From the NCBI GenBank assembly GCA_027919835.1, contig JANVFP010000017.1, forward strand, positions 558,001 through 622,000: a DNA stretch of 64,000 nt, in the 5' to 3' direction. The position numbers were made by a program, and so were the translations under genes. The DNA comes from Lentinula raphanica (taxonomy: Eukaryota > Basidiomycota > Agaricomycetes > Agaricales > Omphalotaceae). Of the stretch, positions 1 to 11,400 are shown one piece after another (position 1 is the stretch's first letter; the number at the start of each line of letters is the position of its first letter). A model generated the notes under the pieces. The model made no database searches and had not been told where the DNA came from. It saw only the letters and a list, made by a program, of their open reading frames with translations.

Positions 1-56
1 GCGTGAGCAATTGCAGGACTCGCATGAACCGAAACGGAAGAGCTTCCAGTCACGGA

Positions 57-368
57 TTATGAGGGGACCCATGGTGAAGATGGTCGGGGACGGTCTTTGC
101 TCTCTTCGGGCTGTATATGGAAGTTGAGTTCGGAATCAGAAGAAGGGTCGGCCTCGATGTCTTTTCCTGCCTCTGGAATTGGTGGGTCATTAGTCTCAGA
201 AACGAGGACGTTGTTTGCGGGAATATCAACGGTAACAACCACTGGGCTATTATGAGCGGAGACAGCCGGGATCCTTGTGCAGAGACAGAGTATGAGGGAA
301 CCCATGACGAGGATGGTCGTGACAGCCATTCTGTTGCTTCGGGCTGCGAATAGATTTATTAGAAACAT
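57..368 (-). CDS. putative small secreted protein
   Basis: This open frame of about 103 codons (or 90 if the second Met is used) starts with a typical signal peptide. A basic start (NRMAVTT) is followed by a hydrophobic run (ILVMGSLILCLC) and a likely cleavage after AVSA. The rest is short, acidic and Pro/Ser-rich, with no domain that I recognise. It stops just downstream of a decayed dynein copy on the same strand. The 3' part of the gene contains a near-repeat of its own 5' part: related words on the plus strand lie at about 59 and 291. A role outside the cell is inferred only from the signal peptide. It may be a truncated member of a larger family or a chance frame. Confidence 0.35.
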   Translation of the reverse strand: MFLINLFAARSNRMAVTTILVMGSLILCLCTRIPAVSAHNSPVVVTVDIPANNVLVSETNDPPIPEAGKDIEADPSSDSELNFHIQPEESKDRPRPSSPWVPS

Positions 369-399
369 GAGTGCATGAGAAAAATAGCTTCACCTTTTC

Positions 400-2045
400 G
401 CTCGGGGGCTCAACTTGGTCAGGCAATCCAGCTTCACCCAGGCCATATCACTTGTACGCCAGTGACCTCCGGGTTCAACGAGTTGACGAATGAAGGGGAA
501 GACGCGTTGTCGACCGCGTGAAGGTTGATCTCGTCCCAAAGTTCTACAAGACATCTTCCATATGACATCGGATGTTATGGGACATTCACAACACTGCTCG
601 AAGGTCTCGAAGATGAGTTCCGGTGTAGTGGAGCTATAGAAGTTCAAGCCGACAACTTCCAGTTCCAGCCAGCACCTTTCGGAGGTCAATAGTCTTTCCA
701 GAGCCCGGAAGATCACCCATCTCTGCACGTAGGTCCAGTTATGCTTCGCAGGAAAATGCCCAGACAATGCTAACGATCAAACACTTAGTAACATAGTGCT
801 CGAACCCTTCGAGGGTAGAGGAAAGTCCGAGTGTTGGAAGCTCTATTCAATGATATTGCGTACAGTCTTGTCAATGAGGGAGAACAGGGTGTTCAGAGCA
901 CGCTAGTGGTGAAGTTCATGATGTGCTCTATCGAATCCCCAAAAGCAAGAGCTGACTAGATCACCTTCAGAGAAGTATCATTGCAGAATTGCATCAACCT
1001 GTTTCTGGGTTTCGAGAGCAGCTGCAGCCACTGCGTCTGAGGAAACAAATCCATTATGACAACGCGCAGGTGCATCACCAGCCTCTTCGTCCGCGTCGAC
1101 GGGTTATTTGAGAAGCTATTAAGATATTTTTGTGTGACATGGAATTGACATGATCTTCAATGGACCAGATTATACCTCAGAGATCGACAGAGGGAGAATC
1201 GCGTGTTTCAAGTGCTCGACCTCGGAAATGGAAAGATCGTGCGTGAATCGTGAACAACCCGTCATTCCAGTCCATTTGGGAGGTAACTGAGAACGTCCAG
1301 CGTAGGTGGGGTACGCACATCAGGGGTGGTTTTCTGAAAATAGACGACGACATATCGATGTTCTTGCTAATCTTTAAGTTCTTTCCGGCCGACTTTATTT
1401 CGTTGGTAGAGTTCTTGACTAGCGCAGGCAGACCCTGTCGAATCTTCTGAACTTCCTGAGAGGTAGCACTCAACATTCACTCCTCCAATCGGTTGAATTC
1501 GTCGAAGCAGCCCTAGGCGCCTGATCGACGAAGATTCTACCTATCGCTTTGGAGTCGAACTTCAGGAAACTGCTAGGAATCGACCCATTTCAACACCGAG
1601 GGCCTTGACGGATTCGGCTTTACCTGAACTCAAGATGAGCATGGTAAATAGGATAACAAAGAGGTACCTACCTGTTCCAGCTGGACCAAAAGGTGCACCA
1701 CCCAGTTGGTTATGAAGAGCTTGTGTGAGTGTCAGTGATCGGTAAGGGGGGTCTGTACAAGCTTGTCCAAGGCACCCATGGAAAGTAACATCCGCAGCTT
1801 TGTTCGTAAATCTGATTCGATATGCTCCTGTCAAATAGAACCTCGTTTGGCATAGCCAGGTGAAGACGTCCTTGTCGATGACGTGTTGTTGAAGCAGAGA
1901 CCGAATGACATCGCGCTGGTGTACGAGGTCAATAATGAGATGCTCGCACTTTCATAGAGCCACAGGGATGAGTTCCTGCAGGATGATATCGGCGAGAAGA
2001 TCGTTCAGCTTTGTTGCCTGATCTACGTCCGAACCGGGATACAGG
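400..2045 (-). pseudogene. decayed cytoplasmic dynein heavy chain fragment (linker end, AAA1-AAA3)
   Basis: Read on the minus strand in shifting frames, this matches the motor part of cytoplasmic dynein heavy chain. About 2040-1840 gives the linker end (KCEHLIIDLVHQRDV, then WLCQTRFYL). About 1760-1560 gives AAA1 with the P-loop GPAGTGK, whose last codons are joined across a 48-nt intron (1624-1671), then ESVKALG and GRF. About 1520-1390 gives GCFDEFNRLEE, a stop, and MLSATSQEVQKIRQGL. A shifted YPTYAGRSQLP lies near 1290-1320. About 970-790 corresponds to the AAA2-AAA3 link (SIEHIMNFTT, RALNTLFSLIDKTVRNIIE, HSDFPLPS), and about 690-410 to AAA3 (LEVVGLNF, TTPELIFETF, RTSDMAWVKLD). Breaks include a stop at 1477-1479 where the family has Arg, which fits a CGA to TGA change, missing residues before GCFDEF, a stop after DAILQ, and several frameshifts. 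The retained intron shows it arose from genomic DNA and not a retrocopy. A working dynein must be encoded elsewhere. Confidence 0.85.
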
Positions 2046-3241
2046 TCTACCACCTATAGTCTGGGGTGGTAAGGGAGCTTTGGCTACGACTTTGGTGATT
2101 CCTAAAGCTGCCGTTCGAAGAATTGAGAAGGACTGGAATGAAGCCAATTTTTCGACAGATTCAGCTTCAGATCAAATCTGAGAGAACTATCTAAAGGGAG
2201 ACAGACGGGAGTATGACATGATTGTGGCATCTGGAGGTACACTGTCCAAAGGGAATTCTGGCAAACCGCGAGGGCCCCAAGAACGCATGCCGTAGCGAGT
2301 ATTTGTGGATATGATGTCTCGAGTGGTCTCGACGAAATTGGACATGGGATAGGTTCCTTCCTGCTGAAGGCGTTGACAGGTGTGTGTGAGATTCTGGAAA
2401 ACTGTTCCCAACTTCCCAAGTCCATATAGGTGATTCTGCTGTGATGGCGTAACGAGGAACAACCTATTCCTCCAACTGCTGCACGGTGCACGGAAATTTT
2501 GAAGTTCTGTGACTCCGTTGATAGATATCGATTGCGACGCGACATAGCCTCTCCATCCCTGATTATTCTGGCAAAGCCGCATGTATTTCTTCACGAGGTT
2601 TGTTGATTTTAGAACTAGGTTTGTCTTGGCTTTTGAATACTACGCACCTCAAAACCCAAGGACAGTCAGACCAACAAAACCATAGCAATGGATGGAAAAG
2701 CAAACGATGCAAGCCGCTCCGCCGTGGCATGTATAGGGTTCATCCTACAGACCACTTGTGATAGTTGTACGCAGAAACTGGAAACCGGATTTCATTGTTT
2801 GCAGAAAAAAGAAAACGCAAATCCAGTTGTTTCGAAGCGGGCCGTCGCATCCTCAGGTCGCGACCTAATTCGGAAATCGCGTGAGGGGCCAACTTGTGAG
2901 GGGCTCTGCTCAGGCTTTGCTTCAACTTCAACTTGTCATTACGCTGCTCGAAATGGTTACTGTCTATGTCAAACATTCTCTATTCACGAAATTACCTTTC
3001 AAACCCCTCAAGCATCTAAAGAAAAAGAATACAGGTAATCATCGTGGTAGTCTCTCCTTCAAATTTAAGAGCTCACTGGCACAACCTCTATCTTTTAGTA
3101 CATGCTAAGGAAAAACTCTACCGACAATTTCTTGAAACCCGTTTTAGAAAGATAAGAGTATATCGCCCCCAAGGTATACTCCTATTTCTTTCTTTTATGT
3201 AGCTGTTATTTAAATTTCGAACCTTACCATCAGTAAGGATT
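2046..3241. other. region without a recognised gene
   Basis: Open frames occur on both strands, the longest about 2187-2594 (minus) and 2688-3038 (plus), but none gives a family I know. The minus-strand stretch directly precedes the dynein remnant and may be more of its decayed 5' part, although I could not align it to the linker. The plus-strand stretch could hold an upstream exon of the Pro/Thr-rich repeat gene that follows. Confidence 0.4.
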
Positions 3242-3919
3242 TCTACTACGCCTTCGATTCCTACATCCGTAGAAATCCCTACGGCTCCTCCATCGCCTAG
3301 TCCAGTCAGACCAGGAAGAGCTCTTCGTCGACATGATACGTTCTTTTTTCTTGCTCGCGCTCCAACACCTATGTCAGTGGAGAATAATCCTACCCCTACA
3401 TCGGTGGAGATTCCTACAGCTCCTCCATCGCCTAGTCCAGTCAGACAAGGAAGAGGTCTTCGTCGACATGATACGTTCTTTTTTCTTGCTCGCGCTCCAA
3501 CACCTACGTTAGTGGAGAATAATCCTACGCCTACACCGGTGGAGATTTCTACAGCTCCTCCATCGCCTAATCCAGTCAGACAAGAAAGAGCTCTCAGACT
3601 GAATGGTACTATTCTCTCCCCCGCTCGAACGCATACGGATTCTATCCAATCTAATGTTCTCGACTATACCGACTTCGAGGCCCAACATGTCTCTAACTGG
3701 GAGATCAGTGACGGTTCACGCGCACGAGTTGACCTCGATGAATGTTGGGAAGAGGTGGCCCTTCAAAACACTCCTTTGTCTAACCTACCCCCGGGCGTTT
3801 CTCTGGAACAATATGTCAGGGAGAGCTTGAATCGCAAAAGAATAGGAGGGTTTTTAGCGTATGCATACTCTTTGGAGGATACTACCACCAATAAGGCCGG
3901 GCCCAGTTCTACTTCCTAA
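3242..3919 (+). CDS. hypothetical Pro/Thr-rich protein with 45-residue repeats (5' end unresolved)
   Basis: The frame is open from a stop at about 3200 to the stop at 3919, with the first in-frame ATG at 3371, so an upstream exon is likely. The N-terminal part consists of nearly three 45-residue units, each with TSVEIPTAPPSPSPVR, a basic patch (RALRRHDTFFFLARAPTP) and ENNPTPT. The unique C-terminal part is acidic and ordered-looking (DYTDFEAQHVSNWEISDG, DLDECWEEVALQNTPLSNLP) and ends Ser/Thr-rich. There is no signal peptide and no catalytic motif, and I do not recognise the family. It is convergent with the dioxygenase gene on the other strand and may be cargo of the same mobile block. Confidence 0.5.
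   Translation, partial: STTPSIPTSVEIPTAPPSPSPVRPGRALRRHDTFFFLARAPTPMSVENNPTPTSVEIPTAPPSPSPVRQGRGLRRHDTFFFLARAPTPTLVENNPTPTPVEISTAPPSPNPVRQERALRLNGTILSPARTHTDSIQSNVLDYTDFEAQHVSNWEISDGSRARVDLDECWEEVALQNTPLSNLPPGVSLEQYVRESLNRKRIGGFLAYAYSLEDTTTNKAGPSSTS
3260..3640 (+). repeat. 135-bp tandem repeat, about 2.8 copies, in coding sequence
   Basis: Units begin at 3260, 3395 and 3530, a period of exactly 135 bp (45 codons). Copies differ by scattered substitutions and remain in frame. The third copy loses similarity around 3600-3640. Confidence 0.9.
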
Positions 3920-4152
3920 GCTGTCGACGAGCTTGAACTTCGACTACTTTCACCTGGATTTGCTGACTGTCAATGCATCTACTACATCCTACGGCGTTTT
4001 GCCTATAGCTAATCACCCGATCGAATTACTCACTTTTCTTGCATCGCTATGTTGATTCCTGCTACATAAACCTTATATCGAGTCCAGTCATGATTGTTCC
4101 ACCGTTCTCTTGATATGCTAGGTACAAACAGACATATAATTGAATCTATACT

Positions 4153-7100
4153 TTATCTTACCCAGGGATTTCCCTTCCAACCGTTAGAGTCCTTTAAATA
4201 AGAAAGACCGTTTCTATCTGTCTGTATAACGATGGAGCAACGTTCCCCTTGGTAGTGCAAGTTGAAATGGAAGTAATCTTGAGATCTGAAAGAGAGTATA
4301 TCTCCATTTCTGGTCTCAACAGCTAGTCGCGGCTGGTATAGACATAACTCCCCGCCTTCGTAAGAGCCAAGACTGATAACAAAGCAACCTCCTAAATCTC
4401 CTCCGTCTTTATGAGCTGCTGTAACTGAGTTAATGTTAACGACGAGACCGGTGAAGGGTCTGACGGGGGTAAAGTCTTGAAGAGGTATGATATCGATCAT
4501 AGCCTCCGTATCTTTTCCAAAGAGATCCGGGTCCCTGGCGACTCGCTGGAAAGTGAAATAAGAAAGGTGAGAAAATAACTCAAGAGCTTATCACGTACCT
4601 TTTCAACTATATCCTGCAAAATCTCCCCAATAGCTTCAGACAAAGCTGTGAACTCCCTCCCGAAAAGTTGTAGATCTTTGGAAGCCCTCACAAAGAACTG
4701 AGCGTGATTGACTTTTGAACCGTCTGATCTTTTGACATGTAGGGGATGAAAGTCTTTGGGGATAGGTTTTCCCTAGCAAAAGGTTCGGTCCGTGTCAGTC
4801 TGATGACTTGAAGAAGCAAGGACTTACTGATTGGCCGAATCTCGCATAGTACGAGAGGTGCCAAACCTGGAAAGTTGGCGCCGTATCGAGTTCAGTAGTG
4901 TCTCTGTTCTGAAGGTTCACGCTGGTGGAGTAGCAAAATGCTACTATAGCGTTCCTTAGATTCTTTCGCTGTTCTTCAGGCAAAGTAGAGTCCACGGATA
5001 ACACTGTCTTATCTTCTTCATCCAATACCTTAACTTCCTTCCTGATCGTATTTTAGATAGTCAGCCCGAGCTTCAGCAAAAGAAGAAAGCGGTCTTACCC
5101 TCCTATTGCCTCTTGAGTAAGAAATAGCCATTTTTGCTTAGCTCTTATAGCACCAGTACCTTCATCATAACGAAGTTGCATCTAAACATCAACTTTTTCA
5201 GAAGTATTCACTACGAACAGCAAATGAGGACTTACTTTTTCAGAGAACTCTTCGAGCGTCGACGGTCTTTCTCCATTGAGGACAATCTTTCGTTGCTTTT
5301 CAGTCCAAGAATCTCGCGTATTTGGGGTAAAAGGAGAGCGATTCCCTCTGAGTAGTAGTTTTCGGTGATTGAAGCAAGACTTGACAACGTATATAGGCCC
5401 CCATTTTTCGGACTCCGTCTTGAGAATCTCTCCTGCGAATCCAGAAAAAGGTAACGGGAGGTAGAGAGGATGAGGGAAAGGTGTTTTTGGACGAGATTGC
5501 TTCCTCCATCTCCTCGTCAGAAAGAGGTCCTTCCTCTATATCCCAGGCAGTTATGGCGGGTAAAGTCTGTTTGCTGGATGAATTGAGGTGGCGCTGGTTG
5601 AATGAGTAGAAGGAGGTGAGGTTTCCCACCCTAGGTCGGAACTCTAGGACCTCTTTCCACAATTCTTTACTGCGGGGTACATTCACTGCTATTCTAAACT
5701 AGCGTTGAGAAGAATGATCATGACGTCTGAAAAAGCTATTCACCTGTAGTAGAAAAGATCAAAATACCAGTCCGTCTCTTCTATTTGAGCGATATTGATT
5801 ACGGATGGCAGACGATAAATTTCCCTAGTATTGAAGGAAAATAGTACAGGTATTGTGAACGCTATGGCTTTCTGAAGCTTGACTATGGTGGGAATAAGAG
5901 CGTCCTGGACCAATGCAAGAGCAACTAGGGGACTGGATGAGATTTGATTCTATGAGCGATCAGAGAAAGTCTTGCCTTTGTTCGATGGAAATCTCATTTG
6001 GTGGCAGGCCTCTACCAAAGCGGCAGAAGAGACTTCCCTTCCCCAACGGTAAGACAGACGTTTCTCTGCAATCAGTATCAGGGAGTAGATAGAACCTAGA
6101 GGGATCGGCTCAGTGGAAGGATTTGCCTCAGAGGCTCGAAACGTACCTGCTCCGGCCACTCTGGCCCATCGTGTTCCAGAACTCATCCAAGTACCCAACT
6201 CCCTTTCGCTGAAGCCTTCCTGTTTCAAGTTATTCACAATACCCTTGATGCTGGGTGTTTTTGAAGGAAAAGCTCTTTGCTGAGCATGAATGATGCTAAT
6301 TTCTCTTTAAGTATGTTATTGGCCGCAAAGAGAAAAGTCCAAGACACCTACCTGTTCACTTTTGCAGCAAACATAAGCTCATTCAACATTCGGCAGAAGG
6401 TTGCGAAGACGTCCATGTTCTTGGAATGGGAACAACGAAGCGCGAGGTTCTTTAAGGACTCCAAAGTCAGAGCATCGGATTCAGCCCAAGGTTCTCCTTC
6501 GATAGCCTTGACAAATCCTTCCATCCAGTCCAGACTACTAGGAGAGGAAGACAGAGCGAGAAGGAGAAGAGCGCTCTCCTGCTGAACTTCTCGGGAGGGG
6601 ACCGCTCTATCGGAAGAATAAACGAAGGATTCATTTGGGACGCCTCCTGCCCCAGCCCCTGATGAACCCTCCATCTCGGGATCCTCTGATTCCGATCTAG
6701 AAGCCCCCCCGGATATGCCAGGGTCATCTCCCAATGCCTCTGACTCTAGCCTCGAATTTTGGCCTGAACGTCTCCTTGAAACGTTTGCCCCGTTTCTGGA
6801 GCAATTCCCTCCACCCACCCGGACCCTACCACCCCTACCGCCTCGACCTCCTCTTCCGCCTCGACTTCCTCTGCCGCCTCTTCCGCCTTGACTTCCTCTA
6901 CCACCTCTACTACCACGTCCGCTGTGGCCATCAACGTAGTCTTCGTCGTCTCCGGGGTCGCTTTGCTCCTGCTCTTGATCGCTTTGCTCCTGCTCTTGCC
7001 AATCGCTTTCCTCTAATTCATCATTTTCATTAGCATCTATGATTTTCCTCTTACGCTATGAAATGTTCAGTTTAGAGCAGGATAGATAGAATACCCTGAC

Positions 7101-7752
7101 TTACGCTGTTCTCTGACCCCTCCTGTCCTGCGAAATCAACAGTCTGCAATAGATTGACCCGAGGCGCCGTTAGATCGACCGAAGGACCTGTCGTGTCGAT
7201 GGCCTGAACAGTTGTATCACAGTCCAATACCAATGTAGTATCGACTGACCCGCCCGATTGTACCGAAGTTTTCCCTGACATGAGTGGACCTGTCTCTTGA
7301 AAGGTTCTGGGTGGCGAGAAGGGAGGCGTGGGCAAGAGAAATCCTTCCCTGTGAGTCAAATTGGTTGGAGGGAAGGTCTGATTGAGATCTTTTGGAGTTT
7401 CAATCTGGGATTTTGTCTCGAGGTAAGAAGTCTGAGAACACCCGTCTTTGTGAAAGATTCCGGAAGGCAATGGAAAGGAGGTGGGTCGATGAGGAGGACG
7501 AATTATCGTTGTTGCCTGAGGAAGGTTCATCGTAGTAACGAGGAAATTTGTTCCGGTCTGAATATCGGTAGAAGCCAGATGATTGTTCGTCTCCTGAGAA
7601 AAATTGACAGGATACCCTTCCTGGAAAACTTGACCTAGAAGTGCTTGAAAAAATTTAGAGACAGAAGGTGGAAGCTGTAAAGCATGGGAGGAGTAGTAGG
7701 CCAAGGCAGCCTCAGTCTCTTCTTGCGAAAAGGAAACAACAAAGCGCGACAT
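4153..7752 (-). CDS. TET/JBP-like 2-oxoglutarate/Fe(II) dioxygenase with RGG box
   Basis: This multi-exon gene encodes roughly 850-900 residues. The C-terminal 120 residues (last exon 4545-4153) form a double-stranded beta-helix dioxygenase. They contain VVNINSVTAAHKDGGDLGG with the H-x-D iron ligands at 4405-4413, then LGSYEGGELCLYQP, RNGDILSF and FHFNLHYQGERCSIV with the distal His and the 2-oxoglutarate Arg. Known TET/JBP enzymes oxidise 5-methylcytosine or thymine in DNA; that activity is inferred here. Upstream lie a start MSRFVVSFSQEE (7752; a further Met at 7812 is possible), Ser/Pro/Thr-rich sequence, a KRK nuclear signal, an acidic stretch, a Gly/Arg RGG array and a helical region. 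Clear introns are 7056-7104, 6275-6351 and 6096-6146, with several more downstream. Two spots are uncertain: a stop near 5965, removable by a 66-nt phase-0 intron, and a frame change near 5440 that I could not resolve by splicing. The family is known for association with KDZ-type transposons in Agaricomycetes, which fits the nearby transposase and Ulp1 gene. Confidence 0.82.
6820..6921 (-). repeat. RGG/RG box-coding repeat
   Basis: This GC-rich stretch inside exon 2 of the dioxygenase gene encodes alternating Gly-Arg-Gly-Ser-Arg-Gly-Gly units. RGG boxes usually bind RNA or G-rich nucleic acid. Confidence 0.85.
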
Positions 7753-7812
7753 GGTCGTATGGTCGTCAGTTCTCATTAGGGAAACCCCGACAGGCGCTGA
7801 CGCGATTTCCAA

Positions 7813-8410
7813 ATCAGTTCGGCGCTTGTTTTCCTTGAAATCTTATAACTCCCCACTGCCACCTGCAGAAAATCACGACAACGACTCGCGGACCTCGAAT
7901 TACTATACCGTGCTAAACAATATCGTCAAGGACAACTTTTAATGCAGAATTAGGATCAGAAGAATCCAGATAGCTGAGGCCATCGTGGAACGCGAAATGT
8001 GGAATGCGAACTTCGTACGAAGTAAACAGAATATCAATTCACGTGGGCCCTCTCGTGGTCGAACTGAAATCGGTCCTCGTCTCGGTGTCTGCGACGCCAA
8101 ACTACAATGAAAGAAGGTGGAGAAGGCAATATGATTGAAGAAGCATTGAGCACGTACAGAAAGGGCAGACGATTGTTGATAGTATGTTGAACCTTCGTAA
8201 CCGTATTTGACATTCACTGACTCTACATTCATCAAGACTACACTACATAGTATCCACTCCTTCTACATGGTCCTTTGTGACGCCTTCGAAGCGTAAAAAC
8301 ATGATAAGTTTCCAAAGACAGCTCTTCAAGTCCCGTTGCCCACTTCAGTCTAAGCCTTCTTTCGCACTGACGCCTCTCGGAGTCCCTCCCCGGAGACCTT
8401 AGCAAACAGG
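7813..8410. other. intergenic region between divergent dioxygenase gene and kinase pseudogene
   Basis: No convincing gene is seen. A minus-strand frame at 7939-8235 has no recognisable motif. The region should hold the promoter of the minus-strand dioxygenase gene, but I see no clear TATA box. Confidence 0.5.
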
Positions 8411-11400
8411 TCGATGCAAGTGGTGAGATTTTGGATTTGAAGGTCGGTGTTCCTCACTTTCGCATGCTACAGAGATATCTGAACTACTTTCATGCAGAAT
8501 ACCGTCAACGGAATGGTTCTTCAACTCCGTGCGCTGGCAGCCGCAGTCACTCGTGTCACATTAGAAGTTGGTTCACAAGGAAAACTCAGTGGTTAGGCAA
8601 CAGTACCGGATGTGGAGGGTGTATGGTTCGAATTGGTCAGGAACATGAATAGGATGTGTGCTAGTCTCACGGATCAGGTATGGCTCTGTTCTTGAACGAT
8701 CGCATTACATCTTCTACAATTCGTTCTCCCCTCCCTTATCATTCACTTCAACGTTCTTGAATGTTGACCACTAACTTTTTTGATAGGTTCGCTCTATAGC
8801 TATCGTGACGACTGCTGTTGCGAAAGGAGACCTTACGCAGAAAATTGAAATCCAAGTCGTAGGTGAAATGGCAACACTTAAAACGACAGTCAATTCCATG
8901 GTCAACCAATTGGGTGCGTTTGCGAGCGAAATCACAAGGGTAGCATTGGAGGTGGGTGTTTTATTCACTCGCTTTTTCCACTTGGTCTCATCAATGAACG
9001 TTACAAGGTCGGCACTCAGGGTATCCTTGGCGGTCAAGCTCGTGTCGAAGGCGTTCAAGGCACCTGGGCGGATTTGACACGAAACAGTGTGAACAAAATG
9101 GCATTGAACTTGACTAATCAAGTGCGGTACATCTCCGAAGTCACCAAGGCTGTTGCTCAAGGTGGATGTACAAGGAGAGATGTTAGACTTGAAGGAGACT
9201 GTGAGTTTCTCTCTTCTAGTATCTTCTATCAAATTGACACAAGTGCCATAGGTGAACTCTATGGTTGTTCAATTATCAACATTAGCCAACGAAGTCACTC
9301 GAGTATCGTTAGAAGCGGGCACTGAAGGTATTCTGGGAGGTCAAACAATGGGGCCGGATGTGCAAGGAGAATGGAAGGGCTTGACGGATAATGTCAATCT
9401 GATGGCGATGAATTTGACCAATCAGGTAAGTCTTCTGACAGAATTTGTTGTGCTCGTCCTTGAAAGAGTTTATCTAGGTCCGCTTCATAGCGCAAGTTAC
9501 TCAAGTTACTAAAGCTGTCGCTAGCGGTGATCTTTCGCAGAAAAATCCAAGTCGACGTCAAGGGTGAAATTTTGGATTTGAAGACGACCGTGAATGAGAT
9601 GACGGAAAGTCTGAGTGTATACGCTGATGAGGTACGCGAATTACCATCCCTGATCATCGTGTAGTGCTAGATCGCAAAAACGAAATGTCTGTCGCTCATG
9701 CAATACTCGATAGGTGACCCGAGTCGCTCGTGAAGTCGGTACAGAAGGCCAGCACGGTGGTCAGGCCAGGGTTGCCAATGTCGCAGGAACGTTAACGGAC
9801 AATGTGAACGTCATGGCAAACAATTTGACGCTGCAGGTACATGGTTTCGACCTTGCTCTCCATTGTTATCTACAGCTGAAAATCTCAGGTCTGGACCATC
9901 GCTGTCGCAACAACAGCAGTCGCGAGGGGAGACTTGACACAGAAGATCGGTGGTGTCAGTGTCTCTGGTGAAATGCTCAACTTGGTCAACAAAACCAATG
10001 ATATGATTGATCAGCTGAGTATCTTCGCCGTTGAGGTGAGTCTCTTGCAGATATGATCCTAACTAGACATGATTGTTCATTAAACGTTGATCTTCTGAAT
10101 GAATTCAGGTGAAGGAAATTGCTCGCGAAGTTGGGACTGAAGGTAAACTTGGCGTACAAACCGAAGTGGGAAAAGGCAAGGCATCTGGCAGGAAATCACG
10201 TAAGTATACTTGATGCTTTCCCCCCCTTCTATGAGAGCTTAGGCCTGTTTAGACTTTCTGTCAACACAATGGCCGGAAATCTGACAACTCAAGTTTGTGG
10301 ATTCGCACAGACCCCGCTGCCGCAATGGATGGTCACTTTACTCGGTCCATCACTGTCGAAGCCTCCGGAGAGATGGATTCGCTCAACACCCAAATCAATA
10401 ACATGGTGTCCAACTTGCGGGACAGTATTCAGAAGAACACGACTGCGAGGGAGGCTGCGGAATTAGCGAACAGGAGCAAGAGTGAATTTTTGGCCAATAT
10501 GAGTCACGAAATTAGGTGTGTGCCAAGCTCTTTGGTTTTACGAGCGATGCCAATATCTGCCCAGGACGCCTATGAACGGAATCATCGGAATGACCGAAAT
10601 GACTCTAGACAGTGATCTCAACCGGTCTCAACGAGAGAGTTTGCTTCTCGTGCATAGCTTGGCACGGTCGCTGCTGTTGATCATGACGATATATCAGATA
10701 CTCGAAGAGTAAGTCTTGAGTTAGTAGGTTACTTTCCTTGAGATTTTGCTCACGTGTGTGCTCTGCTTCAGTTGACGCCAATCGCATGACAATGGAAGCT
10801 GTCTCCTACTCCATTCGTCAAACTGTATTTGGCGCCGCAAAACTCTGGTTGTCCGAGCTTCCCAGAACAACCTCGACCTCACATATGACATTGAGCCTGA
10901 TATACCAGATCAACTCATCGGGGATTCGCTTCGCTTGCGTCAAGTCACAACTAACCTCGTCGGAAACTCGATCAAGTTCACACCAAGTAAGGTGACTAGG
11001 AAAGGGCATGTCGCGCTGAGCTGCAGGTTGTTGGCATTGGATGACCAGAACGTGACGTTGGAGTTCTGCGTTAGTGATACTGGGATTGGGTCAAGCAGAT
11101 GGAAGTACAACCAGGGTGCTATCTTTGTAGCTAATGATGTTTTGAGACTAACAGCCACCCTTTTCAGGGATACGGAGGCACCGGTCTCGGTCTCTCGATA
11201 TCAAAACGTCTCGTATCCCTCATGCGAGGGAATATGTGGGTTGAATCGGAAGTCCAGAAGGGATCGCGATTCTTCTTTACCATCTCTTCTCAAATTCCCC
11301 AAGCTTCCATCAAATTGACCCTATCCAAGATGTCGCCATTCGCAAAACGAGCGATCCTGTTCGTGGACACATCGTACGACAAGACTGGTGTAGTTGACAG

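Noticed and set aside
3242..3640. CRISPR-like array
   Set aside because: Repeats are contiguous 135-bp coding units without spacers, in a eukaryotic genome.
6746..7033. Arg/Leu-rich plus-strand protein opposite the dioxygenase exon
   Set aside because: It is the antisense shadow of the RGG-coding repeat.
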